A DNA stretch of 64,000 bases, taken from assembly GCF_029855125.1 (NCBI RefSeq), contig NZ_CP123229.1, positions 930,001 through 994,000 on the forward strand, in the 5' to 3' direction. Shown here in pieces: positions 8,600-17,305 of this stretch (positions are counted from its first letter, which is position 1; each line of letters starts with the position of its first letter). The translations under genes were made by a program, and so were the position numbers. The DNA comes from Methylocapsa sp. D3K7 (lineage in GTDB: Bacteria > Pseudomonadota > Alphaproteobacteria > Rhizobiales > Beijerinckiaceae). The notes beneath the pieces were generated by a model, which saw only the letters and a program-made list of their open reading frames with translations, had not been told where the DNA came from and searched no databases.

Positions 8600-9445
8600 T
8601 GTCTCTCACCGATATGGAAATCCGGACGGCCAAGCCCAGCGCCCGCCTCGTCAAGCTTTCGGACGGTGGCGGGCTGCAACTTTGGATCATGCCGGACGGC
8701 GCTAAGCGCTGGCGTCTCGCCTATCGGTTCGCGGGCGGCCAAAAGCTGCTCGCCATCGGCGTTTACCCGGCGATCGGCCTTCGCGAGGCGCGGGAGGGGG
8801 CGAAGCGACTTCTGGCCGATGGAACGGACCCATCTCTCGCGAAACAGCTCGCCAAGGCCACGAAGGCGACCGCGTCTTCCAACACGTTCGATGCGATAGC
8901 CGCAGAGCTTCTAGACAAGAAAAAGCGCGAATCGAAAGCGGGATCGTACCTTGGGCAAGATTGAATGGCTCCTGAGCCTCGCCCGGCCGACCATCGGTGC
9001 GCGCCTAATAGCCGAGATAACCGTGCCGGAAGTTTTAGGCATCCTGCGCGCCGTCGAAGCGCGCGGGCGGCATGAGACGGCGCGCCGGCTCCGTGCGACC
9101 ATCGGGCAGGTTTTCCGATACGCTGTCGCGACCGGCCGTGCCGAGTCCGATCCAACCGGCGCCCTCAAAGGAGCCCTGATCGCGCCGACCGTCCAGCATC
9201 GGGCGGCGATCATCGAGCCCAAGGCGTTTGGCGGGGTTCTGCGCGCCATTGCGACCTATGAGGGCGCGCCGGAAACGCGGGCAGCGCTCGAATTGGCGGC
9301 CCTGACGTTTGTGCGCCCCGGTGAGCTTCGCGCGGCGGCATGGGCTGAATTTGATCTCGATGCCGCCGTCTGGTCGATCCCCAGTGAGAAAATGAAGATG
9401 AAGCGCCCGCATAGGGTCCCGCTTGCCCCGCGCGCCGCCGCCAGT
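8599..9445 (+). pseudogene. P4-type tyrosine integrase, frameshifted and truncated
   Basis: Starts MSLTDMEIRTAKP with the DUF4102 arm-binding domain (LSDGGGLQLWI, YRFAGGQKLLAIGVYP), then loses frame near 8945. The core-binding part continues in another frame as LGKIEWLLSLARP, and the catalytic domain begins with LAALTFVRPGELRAAAW, which contains the first catalytic Arg. Similarity ends near 9445 at VPLAPRAAA, where IS66 sequence begins, so the His-X-X-Arg and Tyr region is absent. Two lesions make it non-functional. It sits just downstream of tRNA-Thr in the usual orientation for tRNA-integrating islands. Confidence 0.88.
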
Positions 9446-9500
9446 GTATGCATTTGGCGAGGACCACAGGGTATGACGCTATGGACTTGTCGGAATCAAT

Positions 9501-11089
9501 TTATGCGGCTTTAATTTGCATTTGTGCCGCCTTCCAATTCCATGGCAGCAATTCATCGATCCATTTTGGCGGGATGATCAGGTAATGTCGCGAGGACATA
9601 GGCGAGCCAGGCCTGCGGATCGACATCGTTGAGCTTGCAGGTCTCGATCAACGTGTAGGCAGCTGCGGCGCGGCGCCCTCCTGCGTCCGATCCCGCAAAT
9701 GTCCAATTGACGCGGCCTATGGCGACGCCCCGCACAGCACGTTCGGCCGCATTGTTGCTGAGACAGATGCGCCCGTCGCTGAGGAAGCGCGTGAAGGCAG
9801 GCCATCGGGTCAAGCTGTAGTTGATGGCCTTGGCGATCTCACTTTTTGAAGAGACGCGATCGCGCTGTTCGCACAGCCAGGCTTCGAGCGCAAGGACGAG
9901 CGGCTTTGATGTCTCACGCCGTAATGCCAGCCGCTGTTCCGGCGACGTGCCGTTGATCGCGCGCTCGGCCTCGAAGAGTTCGTCAATGCGCCGCACGGCT
10001 TCACAGGCGATCGGCGCCTTCGTCAGTTTTGCGAGATCGAAAAACTTTCGCCTTCCGTGGCTCCAGCATGCGGCTTCAATGATTGGTGCCGGTTTTCGTC
10101 GCGCTTCATAGAGCTCGTTGAACCCGGCGAAAGCGTCGGCCTGCATAATACCGGTCCATCCGGCGAGATGAGCGCGCGGATATTCGCCGGCGCGGCTTCG
10201 CGAGTAGTAGAACAGCGCCGCCGGTGGATGTTTGCCGCCGAAGGGCCGGTCATCACGGACATAGGTCCATATCCGGCCGGTGACGGTCTTCAATTTCGCC
10301 AACACAGGCATGGTCGTATCATCGACATGGAGACGCTCGGCGGCGAAGACATGGCGCCGGATCGCCGCGAGGATCGGATCAAGGGTCGCGACGCTCGCCC
10401 CAACCCAGCCGGCGAGGGTAGAGACGTCGATTTCAACGCCCTCGCGCGCATAAGTCTCACTCTGCCGGTTCAAGGGCTGATGCAATAGGAACTTCGAGGC
10501 CAGGATCATGGCGAGGAGGCTCGGCCCGGCGCGCCCCCGCGCGATCGGGTGCGAGGGCGCCGGCGGCTCGGTAATCCCTTCGCAGTCCCGGCAAGAAAAC
10601 TTTTCGCGCACGTGCTCGACAACTTTCCAACGGCGCGGCTCGCATTCGAGTGATTCGGTTACAGCCTCGCCGAGCTTACGCAGATTTACGCCGCTGCATT
10701 TTGCCGCAAGCGCAAGGCGCCGGATAGATGATACGCTCACGTGGAAGATGTTCCGGCAATGGCCGGCGTGCTGGTTTGATCACTGTCCGTTCGCGTGGCT
10801 CTCGTTGCTTCTCAGGAGCGGCGACCTCGGCCTTGGTCTCTTCCTTGGCCCGTGCCTCCTCGAGATCGGCGATGGCGAATTCAAGCTGTTCGATGAGTTG
10901 TTTGCCGCGCTCCGGGGATTGTCCGAACTTCTCCCGCCGGGCTTTGGCGAGCAGGAGCTTCAGCCGCTCGATCTCAAGCGCCCAAACCTTCGCCTCGCTG
11001 CGCGCTTCCGCCAACATCTCGCGCTGGGCGAGGATCATCGCGTGGGCCGAGGCAAGGTCTGTTGGGAGCGAATCGGAAGGCGCCGTCAC
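9501..11089 (-). pseudogene. tnpC: IS66 transposase TnpC with two frameshifts
   Basis: The N-terminal part (10676-11089) has the IS66 leucine-rich start and KARREKFGQSPERGKQLIEQ, and breaks off at YPAPCACGKMQ. The main catalytic part (9553-10740) resumes in another frame with NLRKLGEAVTESLE and includes LHVDDTTMPVL, QADAFAGFNELY, ACWSHGRRKFFDLAK and LSNNAAERAVRG. A second shift in an AAAA run near 9566 separates the ending, which would read WIDELLPWNW in the third frame and stop at 9501. Normal TnpC is about 510-530 residues in a single frame, so this copy is inactive. Confidence 0.88.
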
Positions 11090-11159
11090 AATGTGAGCTG
11101 AGCATAGTTGCGGCTAGAAATCGCCTCCAAACAGTATGCTTGAGTCAAAGAGCCGCAGC

Positions 11160-11447
11160 TTATCCAGCCGCCCGTGGACGCCAGGTTTTTTGCGGCATTC
11201 GCCAATCAATTCCGTCGATAAGATAAGCCATCTGGGCGGTGCTGATCGTCAGTGCGCCGTCGGATACTGAGGGCCAAATGAAGCGGCCCCGTTCCAGGCG
11301 CTTCGTGAACAGACATGACCCTTGCCCATCATGCCAAATGATTTTGATCAGGTCACCACGGCGCCCTCTAAAAATGACTAAATTGCCGCGGATTTTGCGC
11401 CGGTGGGGCCTGCATGACAACAGTCGGCGCGGATGGCGCGGCAACAT
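11160..11447 (-). pseudogene. tnpB: IS66 TnpB fragment (N-terminus lost)
   Basis: The conserved C-terminal two thirds of IS66 TnpB are present: FRGRRGDLIKIIWHDGQG, LERGRFIWPS, TAQMAYLIDGIDWRMPQKTW. The usual N-terminal segment with DMRRGF is absent and is replaced by out-of-frame tnpA sequence. A deletion therefore joined tnpA to tnpB. Confidence 0.82.
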
Positions 11448-11661
11448 GGACCGGGATCAGATGCGCCGCTGCTCGTTCGTCATGCTCATTCACTCGCGCC
11501 TCGCGACGCCAAGCAAAGATCAGGCTCCGAGAGACCCCATGCTTGCGAGCAACCTCCGATACTTTCGCACCAGGCGCAAACGTCTCATCGGTAATCCGCG
11601 CCTTCTCACTGTCAGACCAACGCCGCCGGCGTTCAAGGCCATTCAAAATCTCAACCCGCAT
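11368..11661 (-). pseudogene. tnpA: IS66 TnpA fragment (C-terminus lost)
   Basis: 97 residues beginning MRVEILNGLERRRRWSD and carrying the helix-turn-helix VSEVARKHGVSRSLIFAWRR. Full TnpA is about 130 residues; here the frame ends at RQFSHF, inside the deletion junction with tnpB. The 80-base overlap with the tnpB frame is unusual and reflects that junction. Confidence 0.8.
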
Positions 11662-11667
11662 CGACCC

Positions 11668-11695
11668 GCGACCTTAAGTACGTACTTAAGGTCGC
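11668..11695. repeat. perfect 28-bp palindrome upstream of tnpA
   Basis: GCGACCTTAAGTAC followed by its exact reverse complement, centred between 11681 and 11682, beginning 7 bases upstream of the tnpA start codon. It could be an operator or promoter element of the IS, or mark the end of the element. Confidence 0.75.
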
Positions 11696-11774
11696 ATCCT
11701 TCGCCGATCGCAACGAACAAACAAGGCGGTCTCCACCGGAAGCAGACCCCCGTACCGCATCTCGACTCCTTGCT

Positions 11775-12334
11775 AGAAAGGGCTTCCCCGTAAGGGGCTG
11801 CCGACGACCTATTGCCACGACCAAGCTCGACACGCTGGCCATGACCCTCGTCGACCGCCTGCTCAGTCAACGACGCCGAGGTCCGGGAGCGGGCGAGAGC
11901 CTTACAGGTGGAAAATCGTCCTTGCCGACGACCAACTCCGCCGCCTCTAAAAGATGGTCGAGTACGATCTCGACGATCTGCTCGGTGACCGGCTCGCGGC
12001 GCTTAAATCCGAACGCGAACGCGCCAAGGCCGCGCTGGAGCGGATCAAAGTCCAATCCGCGCCCCAAATCGCCCTAGAGCCCGACCAGATCGAACGATTC
12101 GGATCTTTCACGCGCGAGAGGAACACCGAAGGCGAAACCAGCTTCCGGAATGCCTATCTGCGCTCAATCATCGATGCCATAGAGGATGACGACAAAATCA
12201 TCCGCATCCATGGCTCAAAGGCGAGCCTCGAACAGGCCGTCATCGCCGGAGAGCAAATCGGCAAGGGTGTTCGCAGTTTTGTTCGGAAGTGGCGCGCCCG
12301 GAGAGATTCGAACTCCCGACCCCTAGATTCGTAG
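11775..12334 (+). pseudogene. C-terminal remnant of a large serine recombinase
   Basis: Pieces of the C-terminal zinc-ribbon/coiled-coil part of a serine recombinase appear in successive frames. KLDTLAMTLVDRLL (from 11823) is followed by a frameshift, then ADDQLRRL with TAA at 11948 where a tyrosine codon is expected, then MVEYDLDDLLGDRLAALKSE, SFRNAYLRSIIDAIEDDDKI and IHGSKASLEQAVIAG. The catalytic resolvase domain is gone. The frame continues through VRSFVRKWRARRDSNSRP into the antisense of tRNA-Arg, as in recombinases that integrate at tRNA genes. Confidence 0.78.
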
Positions 12335-12366
12335 TCTAGTGCTCTATCCAGCTGAGCTACGGGCGC
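12290..12366 (-). tRNA. tRNA-Arg (anticodon ACG)
   Basis: 77 bases with encoded CCA: acceptor GCGCCCG/CGGGCGC, D-arm GCTCAGCTGGATAGAGC, anticodon stem CTAGA/TCTAG around CTACGAA, and T-loop TTCGAAT. The anticodon is ACG, expected to be deaminated to ICG. It forms the right boundary of the decayed island. Confidence 0.96.
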
Positions 12367-12511
12367 TTGGCATTCACCGACACCCACCGCGAATGAGCTG
12401 GCAAGCCATTCATGCAATCGTTGTCGAGGAATGCGCGCGAGACTTAACCGCTTGCAGTTGCTCTGGCAATAGGGTGCTTCTCACGTCGGACGGTTTCTCA
12501 TGCGCCGCATC

Positions 12512-13993
12512 TTATGAACCGCCCACCGGAACCGCTTGAGGCAGCACAATCCGGAACTTCGCGCCTCGCTCCCCAATATCGGTAACTGCGAGCATGATGT
12601 TGCCGCCGTTGCTGCGTACGAGATCGGCCGCGATGACGAGTCCGAGGCCAGACCCCCCGGCGCGGCTGGAACTAAATGGAGTAAAGAGCTGCGCACGCGC
12701 GCCGACCGGAACGCCGGGTCCCGTATCGCTGACTTCAATATGGGCCTCTCCGTTGTTCAACCAGCCGTGGACCCGTATTCGTCCCGGCCCATGCCCCTCC
12801 ACTCTGGCGCCGTCCACCGCCTCAACCCCGTTACGTATGAGATTCATGAGGACACGAAACATCTGCTCCCGGTCGGCGACGATTTCAAAATCCGCAGAGA
12901 CCGCGTTGACGAATTCGATATCGCCTGGTGCTTCTAATCCGACCATTTCCATGACGTCAGCAACCAGAGCACGCATAGGAAAGCGCGCCGGTTTGGGCGG
13001 CTCGTCGACGGCCCGGCCGTAGGTCAGCGTGGCCTGACAAAAACGAATGGCGCGATCAAGAGTCGCAACGAGCTTGGGTGCGAGCCGTTGGACAAGCGGA
13101 TCGTCGATATTCGCAAGCCGGTCGGAGATGAGCTGTGCCGAGGCCAACATATTCCGCATGTCGTGATTGATCTTCGCGACCGCCAGTCCGAGCGCCGCAA
13201 GATGTTTTTTTTCCTTTAGCTCGCTCGCCAAAGAATCTTGCATGATGGCGAGTTCCTCTTCGGCATAGGCAATCTCGTGGTTGCCGCATGAGGGAATGAT
13301 AATCCGTGATGCATTCTCCGGGTCGGCGCCGAAATCGACGATACTTGTGGTGAGACGCCGTACTGGGCGAAGCACCATGAAATGTATCGCGACCGTGGCG
13401 AGGGTCGCGACGACCGCCGACATGATGAGAGTCATGACCAGAAGCCGGAGCGAATAAGCGCGCATGGCCTTCGTCAGCGGCGCCTCCTCCATCGTAATCC
13501 CGATCGATTCACCCCCCATTGGCGCCTCACCGAGGACGGTGATGAAGCGCCCTGGCGGTGCCGTCAGGGTTGCGAATGCTCCGGGAGACGCCAAAAAAGC
13601 CGGTTCCCGCAAGTCGTAAACCTCGTCCACCTTGCGCGGGAGCTCCGATGCGGCGAGGATTCGCTTAGTGCCATGTTTGCTAAGGACGATGATGCGGGCG
13701 CCGACACTGTTCAGCAATTGGCGCGACAATTCGGGGGGCACCATGGTCTGCGGGGCTATATCGAGCACGAGCGCGGCCGTATAGGCGGCGCTCAGGCGAG
13801 TCCGCAGCCAATTGTCACGAAAAGTGGAAATCGCTGGCACATAAATCATTGCCGCCGCGGTCATCACGAAGGCCGTGATGAGGACAAGGACCCGGGTCGC
13901 CAGTCCAAAGCGGACGGGCCGGCGGCTTTTCCGGGTTGAATCTTCACTGGCCGCAGCGACGCCGCTGCCCGGAGGCATCACGAGATCACTCAT
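12512..13993 (-). CDS. membrane sensor histidine kinase
   Basis: 493-residue sensor kinase. Two transmembrane segments (about residues 28-50 and 190-215) flank a periplasmic sensor region; a HAMP-like linker follows. The H-box is AKINHDMRNML with His277. The ATPase domain shows NLIRNGVEAV (N-box), VSDTGPGVP (G1) and GGSGLGLVIA (G2). ATG 13993 overlaps the stop of the upstream flavoprotein (ATGA), which fixes the start over the longer frame at 14080. No response regulator is next to it, so the partner must lie elsewhere. The signal is unknown. Confidence 0.88.
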   Translation of the reverse strand: MSDLVMPPGSGVAAASEDSTRKSRRPVRFGLATRVLVLITAFVMTAAAMIYVPAISTFRDNWLRTRLSAAYTAALVLDIAPQTMVPPELSRQLLNSVGARIIVLSKHGTKRILAASELPRKVDEVYDLREPAFLASPGAFATLTAPPGRFITVLGEAPMGGESIGITMEEAPLTKAMRAYSLRLLVMTLIMSAVVATLATVAIHFMVLRPVRRLTTSIVDFGADPENASRIIIPSCGNHEIAYAEEELAIMQDSLASELKEKKHLAALGLAVAKINHDMRNMLASAQLISDRLANIDDPLVQRLAPKLVATLDRAIRFCQATLTYGRAVDEPPKPARFPMRALVADVMEMVGLEAPGDIEFVNAVSADFEIVADREQMFRVLMNLIRNGVEAVDGARVEGHGPGRIRVHGWLNNGEAHIEVSDTGPGVPVGARAQLFTPFSSSRAGGSGLGLVIAADLVRSNGGNIMLAVTDIGERGAKFRIVLPQAVPVGGS

Positions 13994-15414
13994 GGCAACC
14001 CCTGTCCAAACCAACGCAGGACGTCCAGGGCTCTCTGCGATAGCGAACGACTGAGCCTGTTTGCTGGAAATGTCATGCACGCGCGCCGCACCGCGTCACT
14101 GAGCGCCGGATAAGGAACCATTATAGAGGCTATATCCCCGGTCGTCATGCCCTTCGATATGGCAAGCGCACAAAGGTTAATCAACTCCTCCGCCCCCCAG
14201 CCGGTGATTCCGGCGCCTAGGATGAGCCCCCGGCGGCTAATGATAAATTTGACATGGCCGCAGGGCCGCTGCTCAATTTGGCCCCGATCTGTCTCGGCGA
14301 AAGGCCAACGGAGCACATGAATCTGGCGATATGCCTCCCGGGCTTGCGCTTCCGATAGACCCGTGCTGGCTATCGGCGGGGAGGTCAGAATGACGCGGGA
14401 GGCCGCCTTTGTCCGGGAGTGGCCGCCTGGCAGACCGAGAATGAAACGTATTACGAGACCAGCATGCTGTTCGGCCGAGCCGTCGTATTGCCCACCCTTT
14501 GTGACCGAGCCGATAGCGTGGATACGCCGGTTGCTTGTCGTAAGTCCGGTCCCTGTTTCGATACCGTCCGCCGTGTACCGTACTTTCGCTTCGGCAAGCC
14601 CCAGGCCCTCGACGACGGGCGCACGGCCAGCCGCGATCAACAAGTGCGAACCCGTGATCGATTTTTCGTGACCGGCAGCCGCGATGAAGACGCGAACGCC
14701 ATTGCCGCGCGGCTCAATTCGGGACACTTTTATCCCTTCATGAAGAACGATGCCGTCACGGGCGAACCGGGCTCGAACCGGCGCTGCAAGTTCTTCATCT
14801 TGCTGTGAAAATGCCTTGGTAGCTGAAAGTATGAATACATCGCTTCCGAACCTACGCATGGCTTGCGCGAGGGCCAGCCCATCGGGATCGGCGCCGATGA
14901 CAATCAGCTGCTCGGGCGGATGATCGAGAGCACAGAGTGAGGCGTAGTCGAGCGGCCGCACAAGATCGAGCCCTGGAATGGGCACGCTTTTCCCAACGGC
15001 ACCTGTCGCGACAATGAAACGCCGCGCCTTGATTTTGTTGCCATTCGCCTCGCAGGTGTCGGGGCTCGTGAAGCGCCCCGCCGCGCGAATCACCTGCACA
15101 TTCATGGCTTCAAGTCGCGTTTGCGTGTAATTTGGCGCGATCGCCTTCGCCGCCAAAGCTAGATGCGCGCGCGCCTGGCTGAAATCGGCTGCTGGCCAAA
15201 GTGGCGTCACATCCGCGCCAGTTTCCGCCGCGGCCGCACGGCTCGCAACTATCAGCGCAGTGCGGGGAATGCTGTGCGTCAGCCTGGCACCCCCTAACGC
15301 ATTTTTTTCAATGAGCACCACGTAGAGGCCAAAGGCCGCCGCCTCGAGCGCAAGCGAGACTCCCGAGGCGCCGCCGCCAACGACACAGATATCGGGCGCA
15401 AGCACAGCGCTCAT
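13990..15414 (-). CDS. FAD/NAD-dependent oxidoreductase of the dihydrolipoyl dehydrogenase fold, lacking the redox disulfide
   Basis: 474 residues with the FAD-binding GGGASGVSLALEAAA near residue 12, a second Rossmann motif at VIGADPDGLALAQAM, and a C-terminal dimerisation domain. In true lipoamide or mercuric reductases the segment after the first fold is GGxCxNxGCxPSK; here it is GGARLTHSIPRTAL, with both cysteines replaced. It therefore cannot use the usual dithiol chemistry. It is translationally coupled to a sensor kinase, suggesting a redox-sensing or electron-transfer role, which is inference. Confidence 0.82.
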   Translation of the reverse strand: MSAVLAPDICVVGGGASGVSLALEAAAFGLYVVLIEKNALGGARLTHSIPRTALIVASRAAAAETGADVTPLWPAADFSQARAHLALAAKAIAPNYTQTRLEAMNVQVIRAAGRFTSPDTCEANGNKIKARRFIVATGAVGKSVPIPGLDLVRPLDYASLCALDHPPEQLIVIGADPDGLALAQAMRRFGSDVFILSATKAFSQQDEELAAPVRARFARDGIVLHEGIKVSRIEPRGNGVRVFIAAAGHEKSITGSHLLIAAGRAPVVEGLGLAEAKVRYTADGIETGTGLTTSNRRIHAIGSVTKGGQYDGSAEQHAGLVIRFILGLPGGHSRTKAASRVILTSPPIASTGLSEAQAREAYRQIHVLRWPFAETDRGQIEQRPCGHVKFIISRRGLILGAGITGWGAEELINLCALAISKGMTTGDIASIMVPYPALSDAVRRACMTFPANRLSRSLSQRALDVLRWFGQGLP

Positions 15415-15698
15415 TTGGAAGCACCCTTCTCATTTTTCCAGCCACTGTACGAAGCCTGCCTCGTTACAGCCACTTCGCGATTGGAATTCGCGGTGGGGTT
15501 GGACGGCAAACCATCGACGCGCAATCGGCGGGGCCAGTGCTTATATGCGACGATTTGCAGCATTTTGATGCCTGGCCAAGGTCTCCACCCGGGAGAAAAA
15601 ACTGGACCGTCACCGCGACCATTGGCGGGTGCAAGCGCGGTCCCGATCATGCTATGCCAGAATGTCAGCCTGTTTGTGGTGCCACCTGAGGAAAACGC

Positions 15699-17030
15699 AT
15701 GCTCATTGCTATGATTGGTTCCGGTTATGTAGGGCTCGTGTCGGGAGCGTGTCTCGCGGATTTCGGTCACACGGTTGTTTGCATCGATACCGACGCGCAA
15801 AAAATCGAGGCCTTGAAAGCCGGAAAAATGCCGATCTTTGAACCCGGCTTGCAAGAACTTGTCGGCAACAATGTGCGGCAACACAGACTTTCCTTTTCGA
15901 CCGATCTTGCCAGCGCGGTCGCTTCGTCCCAAGCGGTTTTCATCGCGGTCGGCACACCGTCGCGGCGCGGCGACGGCCATGCCGATCTTTCTTTCGTTTA
16001 CCAGGCGGCGCGGACGATTGCCGCCGGCCTTGAGGGGTTTACCGTGGTCGTGACAAAATCGACCGTTCCCGTGGGGACCGGCGACGAGGTCGAACGAATC
16101 ATCCGCGAAACCCGGCCGGACGCCGAGTTTGCGGTTGTATCCAACCCGGAATTTCTCCGCGAAGGCGCCGCTATCGATGATTTCAAGCGGCCGGACCGCA
16201 TCGTCATTGGCGTTGAGGACCCACGCGCCGAAATGGTCATGCGGGAAATCTACCGGCCGCTCTATTTGAACCAGGCGCCCTTCCTTTTTACGAGCCGCCG
16301 GACCTCGGAACTGACAAAATACGCCGCAAACGCTTTTCTTGCGACAAAAATAACGTTCATCAATGAAATCGCTGACCTTTGTGAGCAGACCGGCGCCAAT
16401 GTGCAAGATGTGGCGCGCGGGATCGGCCTCGACAAGCGCATTGGTTCGAAGTTCTTGCATGCGGGTCCAGGTTACGGTGGCTCCTGCTTTCCCAAGGATA
16501 CCCATGCGCTCATCAAGACGGCTCAGGATTATGGCACACCGGTCCGTATCGTCGAGGAGGTTGCCGCTGTCAACGATCAGCGAAAGCGCGCCATGGCCCG
16601 CAAAGTACTGGCTGCCTGCGGCGGGACGGTGCGCGGCAAGACGATCGCTATCCTGGGACTCACCTTCAAGCCGAACACGGACGACATGCGGGATTCTCCC
16701 GCGATTTCAATTATCACCGCGCTTCAGGACAATGGAGCGCGGATTCATGCCTTTGATCCCGAAGGCATGGATCAGGCACGCCTCGTGCTCGACGACCTCA
16801 CCTTTTTTTATGATCCCTATTCCTGCTGCGAAAAAGCCGATGCGCTGGTCATCGTAACCGAGTGGGATGCCTTCCGTGCGCTTGATCTCGATCGCGTCAA
16901 GGCGGCTCTCGCGGCGCCGGTCATGGTCGATCTCCGCAATATTTACGATCCAGAAGACATGGCAAGGCGCGGCTTTGTCTATTCCGGGGTCGGCAGAAAA
17001 GCCTCCAAGGGCGCAAATCCGGACTCATAA
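15699..17030 (+). CDS. ugd: UDP-glucose 6-dehydrogenase
   Basis: 443 residues. NAD-binding MIGSGYVGLVSGACLADFGH at the N-terminus, the catalytic cysteine in GPGYGGSCFPKDTHAL, and the C-terminal UDP-binding domain with LTFKPNTDDMRDSPA. It oxidises UDP-glucose to UDP-glucuronate for polysaccharide and lipid sugar synthesis. It stands alone, divergent from the flavoprotein gene, with a 284-base upstream region. Confidence 0.96.
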   Translation: MLIAMIGSGYVGLVSGACLADFGHTVVCIDTDAQKIEALKAGKMPIFEPGLQELVGNNVRQHRLSFSTDLASAVASSQAVFIAVGTPSRRGDGHADLSFVYQAARTIAAGLEGFTVVVTKSTVPVGTGDEVERIIRETRPDAEFAVVSNPEFLREGAAIDDFKRPDRIVIGVEDPRAEMVMREIYRPLYLNQAPFLFTSRRTSELTKYAANAFLATKITFINEIADLCEQTGANVQDVARGIGLDKRIGSKFLHAGPGYGGSCFPKDTHALIKTAQDYGTPVRIVEEVAAVNDQRKRAMARKVLAACGGTVRGKTIAILGLTFKPNTDDMRDSPAISIITALQDNGARIHAFDPEGMDQARLVLDDLTFFYDPYSCCEKADALVIVTEWDAFRALDLDRVKAALAAPVMVDLRNIYDPEDMARRGFVYSGVGRKASKGANPDS

Positions 17031-17216
17031 GCCGAGTCCGCCCAAGCCTGGATAGGCGCTCAGATATGCTCCGGGCGGTCCACAGGAATTTGCGGTCCTC
17101 CCGTGCCTCCCCCGTGCGGTCGGCAGGTCTTTGATGCTTGGCTCCCGGCCGGCGGCGCATCACACCATCACCGTCGAATTCCCATTGCTCATTGCCATAG
17201 AACTGCTCAACACCTA

Positions 17217-17239
17217 TTGACAACGTTTAATTCTATGGA
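17217..17239 (+). promoter_or_regulatory. upstream motif of the dead sbp copy
   Basis: CTATTGACAA, eight bases, then TCTATGGA, 67 bases before the start of the sbp pseudogene. The same arrangement stands 70 bases before the intact sbp at 18607-18629. Either a -35-containing promoter or the site of a sulfur regulator. Confidence 0.5.
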
Positions 17240-17305
17240 CTTTGTAGATATAAGCGGAGGTATTTCCCCATCACCCAATTAAACTAATAGAACCGGATTA
17301 CGGTA

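Larger units (their letters stand above)
9446..11700 (-). mobile_element. degenerate IS66-family element
   Basis: Remains of an IS66 element carrying tnpA, tnpB and tnpC, all on the minus strand and all damaged. It interrupts the integrase on the left and abuts recombinase remains on the right. I could not identify clean IS66 terminal repeats or an 8-bp duplication, so both boundaries are approximate, placed where similarity to neighbouring pseudogenes stops. Confidence 0.7.

Noticed and set aside
8360..12366. attL/attR direct repeat pair for the tRNA-Thr island
   Set aside because: I looked for a second copy of the tRNA-Thr 3' end in the window and did not see one; the similarity to tRNA-Arg is only the common T-loop.
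15411..16505. 364-residue open frame on the minus strand continuing upstream of the flavoprotein
   Set aside because: Antisense of ugd; the flavoprotein has its own ATG at 15414.
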